NCBI RefSeq assembly: GCF_910592395.1
Contig: NC_088326.1
Span: 439,001-503,000, forward strand
DNA length: 64,000 bases
Source of the DNA: Lineus longissimus
Taxonomy: Eukaryota > Nemertea > Pilidiophora > Heteronemertea > Lineidae
Direction of reading: 5' to 3'
This document shows, one piece after another, positions 41,901-56,693 of the stretch; the first letter of the stretch is position 1, and every line of letters starts with the position of its first letter. The notes below the pieces were generated by a model, which saw only the letters and a list, made by a program, of their open reading frames with translations, was not told the DNA's origin and did no database searches. A program made the translations under genes and the position numbers.

Positions 41901-42376
41901 ATGTCTGATAGCACCAACGAACATCGAATACACCTGGTACTAGGTAGGCCTGAGTTATGAATGATGCAGGCCTCATTAGGCTAGACGGAGGGAACTCACA
42001 CCCGCCCTCAACCTCCCCCTCAATGCAACACAATTTGCAATAAAACACCAATTCTTTTACATTACAATAACAACATATATGCAAATCTCAAAATGATGCA
42101 ACAATGATGCACTATCCAACAATCGAGGGCATGAAAATATAGCACCATATGTTTGAATAGAACGTCAACAATCTGACTCACCTTATCTTGCGAGTAGAGC
42201 TCGTTGACGTTTTCCTCCCCCTCTTGATAACCGCTATGGTCGTCATGGTAATCTTTCGGCGCCGCTGCACTCTCGGTCTCCTTCTGCTGTTGGCGGCTCA
42301 GGCCAAACCGGCTCCAATCCGGTTCTTGCCGCCCCTTGCCCATCAAACCCCTACTCTCCGAATCATCGTCTGCCAT
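32965..42376 (-). CDS. SLC12A8: Solute carrier family 12 member 8 (cation-chloride cotransporter family)
   Basis: Minus strand, coding exons 42182-42376, 40707-40847, 40387-40578, 40065-40182, 39715-39828, 39262-39463, 38945-39032, then 37610-37756 or 36364-36510, then 34116-34605, 33538-33635, 32965-33306. With one of the two alternatives the product is 708 residues (human 714). The polar N-terminus is followed by [20 protein letters not shown] at the start of TM1, then [56 protein letters not shown] and [17 protein letters not shown], all closely matching human SLC12A8. A long polar loop of about 120 residues precedes the last helix pair ([17 protein letters not shown]), as in SLC12A8 only. 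The C-terminus ends [17 protein letters not shown], also conserved. Its transport substrate is unsettled; human SLC12A8 has been proposed to carry polyamines or nicotinamide mononucleotide. The tandem eighth exons are the notable oddity. Confidence 0.95.
34606..36363. other. SLC12A8 intron 8
   Basis: This is non-coding between the second alternative exon and exon 9. It contains the 36-bp minisatellite at 35653-35868, and nothing else was recognised. Confidence 0.6.
35653..35868. repeat. 36-bp minisatellite, six copies, SLC12A8 intron
   Basis: Six head-to-tail units share GGTGTTACTAGTCAATATAA, then CACGCATCACC(T/A)AGTC. Because 36 is a multiple of 3, one plus-strand frame stays open across all copies and would repeat a 12-residue phrase ([12 protein letters not shown]). 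There is no sign that it is translated. Confidence 0.95.
36364..36510 (-). other. SLC12A8: SLC12A8 alternative exon 8b
   Basis: A 147-nt exon (49 codons, phase 0 at both ends) has its own CAG acceptor and a GGGGAGGGG|GTAAGA donor. It encodes [20 protein letters not shown], then [15 protein letters not shown] and onwards. It is 26/49 identical to exon 8a and has no stop or frameshift, so it is under protein-level constraint rather than a decayed copy. Confidence 0.88.
37610..37756 (-). other. SLC12A8: SLC12A8 alternative exon 8a
   Basis: A 147-nt exon, exactly as long as 8b and in the same phase, with a CAG acceptor and a CGTGGG|GTAAGA donor. It encodes [20 protein letters not shown], then [15 protein letters not shown] and onwards. 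It is closer than 8b to the single human exon ([20 protein letters not shown]), so it is probably the ancestral version. Confidence 0.9.
38691..38775. repeat. GAACCTCTC-type dispersed repeat, copy in SLC12A8 intron 7
   Basis: It begins TACAGCAGAACCTCTCTAAT, continues AAGGACATCCTTGG, and closes with complementary GATAGAGAGGTG and TTAGAGAGGTC words. It belongs to the same family as the copies near 29605, 53922, 57710 and 62928. Confidence 0.7.
40848..42181. other. SLC12A8 intron 1 with SINE-like insertion
   Basis: A 1.3-kb intron. Its first 300 bp hold a SINE-like sequence (40878-41125), and the remainder shows nothing recognisable. Confidence 0.6.
40878..41125 (-). mobile_element. tRNA-derived SINE-like element
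   Basis: Read on the minus strand, the part at 41063-41125 begins with GGTATAGTGGACTGG (box A-like) and has GGGTTCAACTC (box B-like) about 35 bp further on, as in tRNA-headed SINEs. The body continues towards 40878 with words such as GTCTCTGTCCTGAGC and TTTGTGTCCCTAC. The exact ends are not visible. Confidence 0.55.
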
Positions 42377-44040
42377 CTTGAGTCTCCTTTCTCAATGCTA
42401 ACGCTGGTCGCAAGCTAGTGGCACGCTGTTCTGTTAGACCATCGCTGGTATCTTCGTTAATAGCTTCCAATGGATCGCGACCGCTAGTTGCAGGCATAAG
42501 ATGGTTTCTATGGCGATTGACTTGTGCTGGCTGTAGCGTTTATGTATTCCGTAGCCTTCAAAATGTCATAGCATAATAGCACAATCATAAATCATGATGA
42601 TATCCTTCTTAATCCCAAAGGAAAGTAAGCGGAGGTTTGCAAAAGATGTTTGATTTCTCGATAACAATTCAGACCATGATGATTCATGCAATTTTCCTGA
42701 TTATTTTTGCAATCTAACAAAGCATTTTGATATCCAAGGTTACATAAACACTAGACGTTTTGAAATCCTTGGAAAGATCACAGTTTGCATTGACAGAATG
42801 GTTCACGACTCAAGAGATATGTGATTTTCTTTCGGTGTTTTGAATATAATGTACCTGATGATATGACAACCCTGAGATCAATCGCAAGCAGACGATACGT
42901 AAATCTCAATATTTTGAACGGATGAGATGAGTCGGTTGGTGATCACAGATCTATAGCCTCATGAGATTTCAAACTACACAAAATTGTTTAATGTTTGTAG
43001 AGGTATATTATTCCAGCAGGTTGTTCCTTACTTGTGTTGCCTTGAGCCTCTGAAAGACAGTTAAAGCAAGTTTATTTGAAATGAAGAAATACAAAATGGA
43101 TGATCTAACTTTGAGAGAAACTTTAACTATTGTACCTTTTTAGTATTTAGCTGGGAAAACACTAAAAATGTCAGGTACACTATATAAAGCCTTTACTGCT
43201 GACCACAACAAGCTAGAAGGGTGGTAAGTGCTACACTTGCTACGAGTACGATCCTTCAATGCCTTGATTTGGATGAAGAACGATATACTTGAACTCTCAG
43301 TCTCCTTATGGACGTGACATCCCGCTGTATCAAATATGTTCCGATAACACTATTATCATACAAATACTCTGCTCACAGTATCTAAAATCTCACACCCATG
43401 AATTTTAAAAAACTCATCAGAATTTGAATCTGAAAGCACCCAACAGAAACCGACAAGGTTGTCGAATTAGGAGCACTAAACGGTACATACCACGCACGAA
43501 CACTCCATAAAACCACTGCCGTATATCACTACATTATGTACATGTGACGGCACAGTACTTTCACACACGATATATCCACAGAGATCAATAATTTGCATGA
43601 ATTTGCCCTTCGCTTACAGATGTTGCTTCGGGATGTGAAGATACAATATAGAGCAATCTATGACCGCGTCAACGAGGTACCAGCAGAGTGCAATTAAGAC
43701 GGGTGTGATGTCAGCAGCACTTTTTTGTAACGGGATGCTATAAAATGATCAGCACAACTGATTCATGGGGATGTGGGTCATTTATGCTAATATTATGCAG
43801 GAGGTTTAGTGGAAGAAGAATGGGGAGACATTTGGGACACATCATGTCAGCAGTTGACATACATGTATCAGTACTACTGCCAAGGACTGACATACATCAA
43901 GATACATGCCATAGCTGTAGCTCAGCAGCAGGGGTGCAAATATCTATTGATGGCCTTGTTTGAAATCACTAGTTTTGAAGTCCAGTGGTGTGGTTTTTAA
44001 CAATGGAAACAATGAGATGAAACAGTGGTGTTCCCTTGGA

Positions 44041-44110
44041 GAGTTGAACCCACAACCTGCTGACATGGCTGATTATGAGGTGGCTGTTCTACGCCACTAG
44101 GCCAGTCTCC
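44041..44110 (-). mobile_element. tRNA-like SINE head
   Basis: On the minus strand the sequence reads ACTGGCCTAGTGGCGTAGAA (box A-like), and 35 bp later GTTGTGGGTTCAACTCTCC (box B-like). This is the classic internal Pol III promoter layout. It does not fold as a proper tRNA that I can name and lies in intergenic DNA, so a SINE or a tRNA relic is the likely identity. Confidence 0.6.
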
Positions 44111-45382
44111 TTCCAGAATGGGTTCAACAGGTAATATATGATTTGGGGTACACTAAGTTAAAGTAATGTGTATTATTCACATATTTTACTTTTAGAGCTT
44201 CAGGATGACATTTATACGATATCAAATGTTTACAGGATTGATTAATTGCAGGTGAACAACTTTATTGTTTATCGATGAAGATTATGATTGAGTCAGGTTG
44301 TTAGTACAATTCAAACTGACAGCTGTTCAGATCACGGTGGTGAATCTTTACAGTCTGCAGATCAGATTTGATGGTAAAGATCAGATGCTGATGCAGATGC
44401 AGATGCAGATGCTGCCTATGTTTTCTCATCACGTGCCAGTAGTATAGGAAGGTTCATCCTGGAGCAGTCTGTGTTCAGTCAAAAAAGTTCAGGAAAATTC
44501 AAGTCATTTCAACGCAGTCATACTGCTCATGCCCCTTAGGCTGATAAGAACTGTGGCAGTTTTGGGAAACACGCCTCACCAACAGGGACGTTAATCTCAC
44601 TGCAGGAAGATTGTGGGTTTATTCAGGGTAGCCATAGGTTGGTCATAACTGCTAGGTGAAAGGCCTTGAAGTTCAGTATGCCGACTGATGTGATGTCAAC
44701 AATGGCGACGTCCCCATATCAATGACGTCATTGAGTCGTCATGCAACTCGTCCTCCATCATTTACATAAACCGTGTCCAATTCATTGTCATTGTCTGTCA
44801 TTGACATCGCATGGGGGGGGGGGGGTGACATGATAGAGTCATAAAAGATGATGATGCATTGATGGCTTGATGCAGCACCCCCACAGCATCAGCATGCAAC
44901 AAAGGAGCCTGACTGGTTAGGATTGGGGTACAAGGGATAAATAGGGTCAGATCAGGCCAGGGCTTTGACCTGTATTTGACTCTACTCCAACCCATGTGAG
45001 CTGCATGCTGTCATGCATTTGCCAGTCCAATGCATGAATGTAGTGCAGTGGAACTGAAAGTTGGCATCCAATCATCGCTGCAAACTCGGCTTTCACAAAG
45101 CCAACATAACTATGGATGATCACATTTCTAAACAATGAATCAACAATCACAACACAATAGAATTGGTGAATAAACAAACCTGCCAAAATGAACAAATGCA
45201 AATCCAGTGGCTCTTGTCAGATCAAGCGGATAATTACCACCACTCTATCAATTAAGGCAACAGCCAATGAGAGGCTTTCTTACAAAATCAATTACCACGT
45301 TGCAACTTGGTCACTTATAAAAGTCGGAACGAAAACTGGAACGCAAATCCATGGTTCTTCACTACAGGGTGGTTCTGCAAAT

Positions 45383-45744
45383 GTTAAAGGGACAATATAG
45401 GCAGCAGCTAGGCAGGCAAGATAAGGTTACACAAAGCCGCTAATAGGGGTCTCTCACATGCCACAGTAGGTCAAAATGATTCACGCTTGTACGAGGATTA
45501 TACTTAGTGGTGAATCTGACATTACCCAGTGCCCTTACTCAGCCTGCGCATAATAGCCACCTGAAGATGGCCAAATTACCCCCTCTTTTATGTTAATTTA
45601 CACAATCATGTTTTTGTGTGATATAAGCAATCAGGATAAAGCGTGACAAAGGAACAATCACGTTTTTTCGTGTTGGCCCCGACTGTTTAAGGTGTAACTA
45701 ATATGGAGATAAGCTAGAATGTAACGAGTGGACTTTCCCTTTAA
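45383..45744. mobile_element. Possible MITE with TTAAAGGGA ends
   Basis: The left end TTAAAGGGACAATATAGGC is matched in inverse orientation by GGACTTTCCCTTTAA at the right end, about 360 bp away. A related left end, TTAAAGGGGGAGTACAGGC, occurs at 63845, also followed by AGGAGCTAGG. The size and TTAA borders suggest a small non-autonomous DNA element. No open frame is inside. Confidence 0.45.
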
Positions 45745-46225
45745 ATATGAAAACGCGACTACGTTCCGCTTTTTTCGCAGTTTTAGGTAAGCCCAAAGCC
45801 TGAACGAATCACAACGTTTGTTAGAAACGACCTTCGGCAATTTGTTGGGTGGCGAGATTCTGTGAAGAATTTGGGTGAGAAACTTTCCCTTATATCTCAT
45901 AATTAACCTGTCGGATTACTCAAATGTTAATTGCAGATTGTTAATATGATAATAAAGAATATGTATATGCAACATTATAATTTGTTAATTCCGTTGTTGC
46001 CCTCGTTTCCGCTTAGTTTTTGAAGCCGGTTTTGCCACATGAACCGGTTGTTCGGATCAGCTTGTTCAGGACAGGAAATGAGGAAGGAACTGTCCTGGCT
46101 GGAATTAGTGCAGTTGTGCATGTAAATGAAGCACTCACAACAACATTTGTACACACAACAACATTGAAGATAATTAATAGCATTCTGATTCTTTTTCTCC
46201 AGAATATTTCCTTCGACTACTCAGA

Positions 46226-50468
<4,243 letters not shown>

Positions 50469-52330
50469 TCTGCTCGTGGTGCCATCTATTGTTGTTGACC
50501 GTCACTGATTACCATAATGGTCTTGCAGACCAACTGACACACATCTATGGCCCAATTTACAATTTACTTCATCAAAATGAGATCACAAAAGTTCCTTTAC
50601 TTCTATTAGAAAAGGATCATACAGTAAATGGCAGTATATGTTGCAGCTATTGGTTTGACCATGTCGAATACAGATTATCCTGAAAGGTGAAACATAAGTC
50701 TGTGGTAAAACAGTGTACATCGTGCATCTTTGATATCCAAATTTCAGGTTTTCAGATATAATGCCTACTCCATGTTAATATTTAGGAGCCTAATATATGC
50801 ATCCATCTACTTAATTATCCATCCTGCTTGTATGAAGACTCTAGTTTGTCTCAGTATTCTTTATGAATTGGAAATGTGTAGCTGGTCATTTTGTGCTTAG
50901 CTTTCGCAACAACGATTCCTTGATATTGTTCATCTAAAGGTATCTATATTAGAGAATCTCTGATACAATTGGCTTCTGAATAAATTGGCCTCGCAGGGTC
51001 CTTCACATCTGTATCATCATGAAGGTTTCTTTACCATTGGTGTCCATTTGTCATCATCGTACAACTATCTTCATTGCTCACGTTTTTCGCTAAAACATTG
51101 TGCTACAAAATGCAAGGTTTAACATTTTGCTGTATTTTTCTACGGTGTTGTGTAATGTCGGAGTCGTATATCAAACCACATTAGGCCAAACCAGTTTGAT
51201 TGTTTGGCTTGCAGATTTAGCCGGCCAAGACGTTGATTTCCACAGGCCAAGGAATTGAAGTGGCATGGCCTTTTTGGCCACCATGGTGTAAATTGGTGGC
51301 TTGTCCGCAATGATTGGTTGTGCCGAGGCAGAATGGTTGTTCTTTGTTTAGAGATTGCTATAGATTCTAAAAATTTGGTACAGAATGTGGCGTTGTGGCA
51401 TCATGTTTTAATATGAATAAAATAATCACTTACTGCATCCCTGACTTTGTCATCATTTTTTCCTTCCTCGATTTCATTTCTAACATATCAGTTTGGGGAC
51501 GTTCTCCAAGTTCAAAAACACATTTTCCGACCCTTCAGGACCCCTCTCCCCTGTACACAAACAGAATGGCAGTTCCAGACCTCTGAAGCGTTGGAATCGA
51601 CTTTCCCCGAGGAGACTGACGACGTTCTTTCAGCAAGAACCATTCATAGAAAAGTGCTACACCAGAAATCTCACTTTTTCTTAAAGACCATCAAAGAAAT
51701 AAGAATTAACCACATAGGTGAATATCATTTTCATATATTAGAAAACCTTTCAAAAATATCAGCATTTTCAAAATTATACACATTTCACTTTCAAAACATT
51801 GCATCATGGGTCAACCCCAAGACATACATTGGTTTTCATGAGGACGACTCGGACACATTGGAAGATGCTTCCCCAGACCAACATACATTCCTGAGTAAAC
51901 TTTTGGGGATCAGAACAGTTAATACCAAATAGATTTGTACAACAATCTGGTTGATGGAAGGATTCAGGTACACAAACTTAAAATGCCAAAAATCATTTGC
52001 CAATCTTCCCTTACAATCCTTGAATTTGCATGAAATGATCAAGATATGGCCAAGACCCCTCGAGGAATATGACACCAGAACACAATCATAGGTGGACATG
52101 AAACATTTAGAAATGGTGTCACCTGTCAGCAGACAATCACAGGTTTTATACTGGGCAGGAATCTCTAAGCACACCTGTCAACAGTGTGACTTGTGACTCT
52201 AATCAATATACATGTACTGAGATATAGATATTTGTGTGCTTCAATCAGCAAATGGGAACAGCCTGTCAACATTTCTAGGTGACAGGATCCTGTCAACATT
52301 TCTTGGTGACAGGATCCTGATGTTTAAAAT
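50469..52330. other. STT3A and cathepsin B-1 3' ends (convergent)
   Basis: The STT3A 3'UTR runs to AATAAA at 51416-51421. The rest up to 52330 is the minus-strand 3' side of the first cathepsin B gene, where I see no clear minus-strand AATAAA. A 161-codon plus-strand open frame at 51447-51932 has no recognisable domain. Confidence 0.45.
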
Positions 52331-55058
52331 CTAACTCAGCTTAGGAAGGCCGGCGACCACCGAGTTCTCAATTCCACACTCGTCCTTGCCTCTCAAGATC
52401 TTGAAATAACCTGAAGTTAAAGAAATGCAGGATTATGATTGGATAACATGACGTGTTCAGCAATCAACGAGTTGAAGAGTTAGGCCTAAAGACCAAAGAT
52501 AGTCCTTACTTCATTACAACATGACCAACCTCCCACATTTCAAATCATCTATTCAGGAGTCCTTGAAATTAGATAACAACATGAGACATGGAACCAGGTT
52601 AGATGACAGGAAATAACCTTACCTTTGTCACCCCAATCTGGGTTCCAGGAGTTAGCAACCAGCCAGTATGGCGTGCCATTCTCCGTTCCCCAGCCAAGGA
52701 TCCTGATCGCATGACCGCCGAGCTCTCCTCCAGAGACGTGTTGGTAGACGCCGGATTTGTACGTCGGGAAATCAGCATATACGGTAAAGGCAGCCTCTAC
52801 TGGACCGTTTGTCATTATCTCAGTCTGAATTTGTTCCACTTTGTAGGAAACAGAATAGTGTGTTTTTCCTGAAAATGAAAAATATTGTTGCCAACAGCTT
52901 GCAGAATAATGGAAGGGCAACAAATCATAAACATGTAATCGAGGCACTCTTCAAACAGGTTCGTATCGAGCATGGTAGCAAGATGATGACAACACAGAAA
53001 GAATCACCTCATTATTACAGAGTTGCTCAGTGAGAGATTCTGTGGTGTGTTGGATGGTCATTCCTATACACTCATACTGGTCTTCTGAGGACAAAGTCAC
53101 AACCAGGAGGCTGGCGAACAAACACTTTAACAACAGATCGTGATCCAGGGAGGCAAAATGCCATGGACCTGACACTGACTGTTTGAAATGCCCGGGAAAG
53201 GTTTCCTTACCATAATGTTTATCACTCTTGTAAGTCCCCTTATAATTTGGTTCACATTTCTCTGAACAGCCTGGGGTGCTGGCGTCGCCCTTGCACGGCG
53301 CTTTGGTCCCGTTGACATGATGCGAGCAGCTTGGGATGGTGTAGGGACGGCATCCCTGGCTGCTGTTGTACTGGCCTCCAGAAACCAGGCCGTACCATGT
53401 CCAGAATCGCCACGCTTGGCCGAGGAAGCCACCGTTACAACTGAAAGTTAAAATGCCAGTTGGAGACGGGAAGCTGATGTGTACTGTACATAGAACAGCA
53501 ATAACTTGTGAAGAACTGTCAAAAGTCACCATTTATTGACGATTTCTGTAAAGATGATTCTTCGGCAAATGCCAATGACTGGCTTGAGGGTCTGAGACCA
53601 AGGGAGATGAGAAGGACACCTGACCATACTGCTCCTAATGTTTAATTGTAGGTCAGCTTGTCTTGTTGGCTAAGGACAAAAGTGCTCAAATTCCTAATGT
53701 GCATCATACTTACCCCATTCCACAGAGCCAGCAGCAGCTAAGCAGATCCTCTGCAGACAGATGAACGTTCACTGTTCCATTGGAGTGGATGCAGGTCCTG
53801 TCAGACATGGCTTCCACAGCACCAAATGCCTGAAAATAAACATTAAAGTAACAGTTGCTGGAATCATGTGACATATATTTTGTAGAACTAAGTTACTAGG
53901 GAATGGTATGGTCTTCTAGACTACATAGAGTGGAACCTCTTCGCCATTTCTATGCAGTTTGACCTCTGTAATCAGGTCACCTCTCTCTTAAGGACAACAT
54001 TAGTCAGTCCCAAGGTTGTCCTTGATTGAGAGGTTCTACTGTACTCAGAAAGTAGACATTTTAGTGCCCCTGCTAACAGCTGATAAGGCTGAATTGTCAA
54101 ACACAAACTTCCTTGTTTTGAGCACGTCCTTAGAGAAGTGAATTAATGAGATAAAGAAAGATGGTCAGGAAACTACTGGCTGTGATAGCGCTGATACAAC
54201 TGAGAGGCCTACATGTAACTTAATTTCTAAACATATGAAATGTATAAGGTCAGATATTTAGAACAGAAGAGTTCAGTAGCGGCCTGCTTTCAGATCAAGT
54301 GTAGGTACTGATGAGAAATGCAACCCATCCTATCTTACCCAGCATGAGCCGCATGATCCTTGGTCTCTGATCTCCTTGATTGTCGGGCAGTTGGGCCACT
54401 GCGTCCTCGAGTCGAATGTGTCAGGGATAGATTTTGGAACTTCATGGGCGATTTCTTCCAGTTTCAAATGTTCTGGCTCCTTCAATGCTCCGAGTAACTT
54501 CACAATATGAGATTTGGGAACTCCCTCGAAGTTGTGACCAGCCTAGAATGTCAGGTAGAATTTTCAAATATGTGAGCAGTATGGCTGATAATAATAATAA
54601 TAATGTTGATGGCAAAGTTCCAGCTGAATGGTGTCTGGTCGGATTGTTCTTTTTCTTCAGGTTTGGATTTTGAAGTTGACGGAGGTTCATGACACATCTT
54701 AAGTCTGTGACGGTCATGAACCAGGATGGGGATGTCTTGAAACAGGTTTCCAATCACGCTAAAAACATGTCACAACTTTGTTCTTTCATTTTGATCAAAC
54801 ACCACCTAGTGAATTGGAAAAGAAGTGCCCATCTGGGACTGGGACGAGGGGGGTGTGTCAATGGTCATCATGAGTACTGACCTTCCAAGTCGTCTTAGCC
54901 ACATTATTGATGTAGTAGATCATTTCCTCGGATTCCACATCAAACATGGGCACCTCTTTTGACTTGGTTGCATAGTTAGCCTCGGACAACGGAATAAACT
55001 TCAGAGTCTTGCCAACAGCCACAGCTATGAGGACACTCAATACCACAAGGCACTTCAT
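52331..55058 (-). CDS. CTSB: Cathepsin B-like cysteine protease, paralogue 1
   Basis: Minus strand, six coding exons: 54882-55058, 54339-54542, 53714-53829, 53211-53440, 52623-52868, 52331-52410; 350 residues. Cathepsin B is a papain-family lysosomal endo- and dipeptidyl carboxypeptidase. A signal peptide ([16 protein letters not shown]) and the propeptide precede the mature enzyme. The oxyanion Gln and catalytic Cys are in [13 protein letters not shown], the catalytic His in [15 protein letters not shown], and Asn in [10 protein letters not shown]. The cathepsin B-specific occluding loop is present ([11 protein letters not shown]), with both histidines. The glutamate that floors the S2 pocket (Glu245, human mature numbering) is replaced: [10 protein letters not shown] has Ser there. 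A 5' acceptor just before the ATG implies a non-coding first exon, probably ending at 55500 (GGCAG|GTACGA). It lies in tandem with paralogue 2. Confidence 0.95.
53922..54043. repeat. GAACCTCTC-type foldback repeat in cathepsin B-1 intron 2
   Basis: The left end GTGGAACCTCTTCGCC and right end GATTGAGAGGTTCTACTGTA are inverted relatives. The inside has TCTCTTAAGGACAACATTAG and CCCAAGGTTGTCC. It is the best-bounded copy of the family in this window. Confidence 0.75.
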
Positions 55059-55580
55059 TTCAGCTGAAATAAATTAATATTTCTGTTATTAAAATACCAT
55101 TCATCTGGCTTCACATGCTGGTCCTCAGTGACAGTGATATATCACCGACTGCAAACATCAGAAGGGTACTGTACAGTCCAATAAACACGTCCCCTGGCTG
55201 ATCTTTACATCTCATCTCAGCAGAAGGGAGGACACCCGGCTGGTCCCAATCCAGCAACGGTAATTAACTGGAGATAGTCGCATTTCAGAGACAGTCACAA
55301 CCCGATAACATCGCCAAGAAGGGGTTAAATCTTTTTTGGGACATCCTGTCCCTATCAAATTGATCAATACTATCATAAAAACAACTAACTTTATCTGCTG
55401 CATACTCATTCATCATACGACTTTGAATAATTTCAACGACTTCATTTGACATTTCAATACTAAATACACCTTTCTAAGTTGTCATAAACGAAATCGTACC
55501 TGCCGTTGTCGAGGAATCGGTCTAAATCTAATCGACAAGTTCAATCAACTGCGTCAACTAAATCTCATGACACTGTTTTG

Positions 55581-55600
55581 GTCACATGAGTGTCACATGC
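55581..55600. promoter_or_regulatory. Paired CLEAR/M-box-like sites upstream of cathepsin B-1
   Basis: GTCACATGA at 55581 and GTCACATGC at 55592 lie about 80 bp upstream of the predicted first-exon donor. They differ by one base from the TFEB-family CLEAR core (GTCACGTGA) and match the MITF M-box (TCACATGA). Confidence 0.55.
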
Positions 55601-55972
55601 TTCCGGTGACATAGCCCAATAATTATATAGCCTCGATCCAAGGCCTCGATCCCTCGAAACAACCAATCAGGCTATTGCTTCGTCAACCAATCATTTTCGC
55701 AATAGGCACCTCGCAATTCGTCCCCAAGGGGACGAAGTAGTGGTCTAGGTGGCACGACACAGTGGGGACGGCACGGGTCCGTTTTGTACCCCCCCCCCCC
55801 CAAGAGAAATGTAGTTTTTAAGACGCAGGCCGTTTCCATGTTCATGAATGGGTCCAACCTGTTCCATAAATACTATTTACTTTGATGCCCTGGTCTTAGT
55901 TTCCACGTGCAGAGGGATCTTTGACGATTTTATGAGCCTAGAATCTGTACCATTTGAAGCGGGTCTCAATAC

Positions 55973-56280
55973 CCAGTTTGGCCTCAATATGTGACATACC
56001 TTTCATCTGCCAATCCCCAGTTTGGCCTCAATATGTGACAGACCTTTCATCTGCCACGCGAGGTTGGGCGTAGTTGTGCGAGTGTCAATTATGCTCGTCC
56101 AAATTCTAGGCCATATAGCGAAAAATACTGTCCTCATCCAAAGTCTGTACCAGTTTTATTCTCCAGGATCAGATTCAACACAGGTACTCAAGTTATCCAG
56201 ATTACATAACAAACAAATCGAGGACTGACACAATATCAAGATTACATAACAAACAACTCGAGGACTGACACAATATCAAA
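55973..56280. repeat. Two short direct duplications
   Basis: A 42-bp unit beginning CAGTTTGGCCTCAATATGTG is present twice at 55973-56057. A 40-bp unit containing GAGGACTGACACAATATCA is present twice at 56199-56280. Copies are nearly identical, so both duplications are recent. Confidence 0.85.
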
Positions 56281-56693
56281 CTAAAAATTAACACAAAGGA
56301 AAATTTTGTAACCTAAATATATAAATTTATTGTAAATCACAATATGAAAGGTGATACAGAATAGAAAGTTTCTCTGGCCGCAACAATATTTGAGCACACA
56401 TTACAGTTTTAACAAAATCATATCCTGATGAATGGTCAGCTTCTTTCTGTTACCATAGCAACGAAGACCTCTCCAACACCAAAGTGACACATTTTCTCTC
56501 ACATAATTCAAGTGCAATATAAATCATTTATTGGTACATGCTAATCTCAAGTGAGATCATTAAGTTGGTCTCCTGACACACCTCCCCCCCCCCCCCCCAT
56601 CAATCCTCATGGTGAATAAGTTTATGCCTCAATACTCTTCTACAATGATCACAGTCTCTTGATGTTCAATGTTGTACAGTCTTTTCAAATTGT

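Larger units (their letters stand above)
42377..46225. other. Divergent interval between SLC12A8 and STT3A
   Basis: No coding gene is recognised. It contains a tRNA-like SINE head at 44041-44110, a GATGCA repeat at 44390-44410, a poly-G tract at 44814-44825, and a TTAAAGGG-ended element at 45383-45744. The STT3A coding exon has a 5' acceptor at 46201-46202, so a non-coding first exon must lie upstream; a donor (TTTTAG|GTAAGC) at 45786-45787 is one candidate. Confidence 0.4.
55059..56693. other. Promoter of cathepsin B-1 and 3'UTR of cathepsin B-2
   Basis: The left part holds the probable non-coding first exon of cathepsin B-1 (from about 55500 rightwards) and its promoter with CLEAR/M-box-like sites. 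The right part holds the 3'UTR of cathepsin B-2, with a minus-strand AATAAA at 56326-56331. Also seen are poly-C runs at 55790-55802 and 56585-56599 and two short direct duplications (55973-56057 and 56199-56280). Confidence 0.5.
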
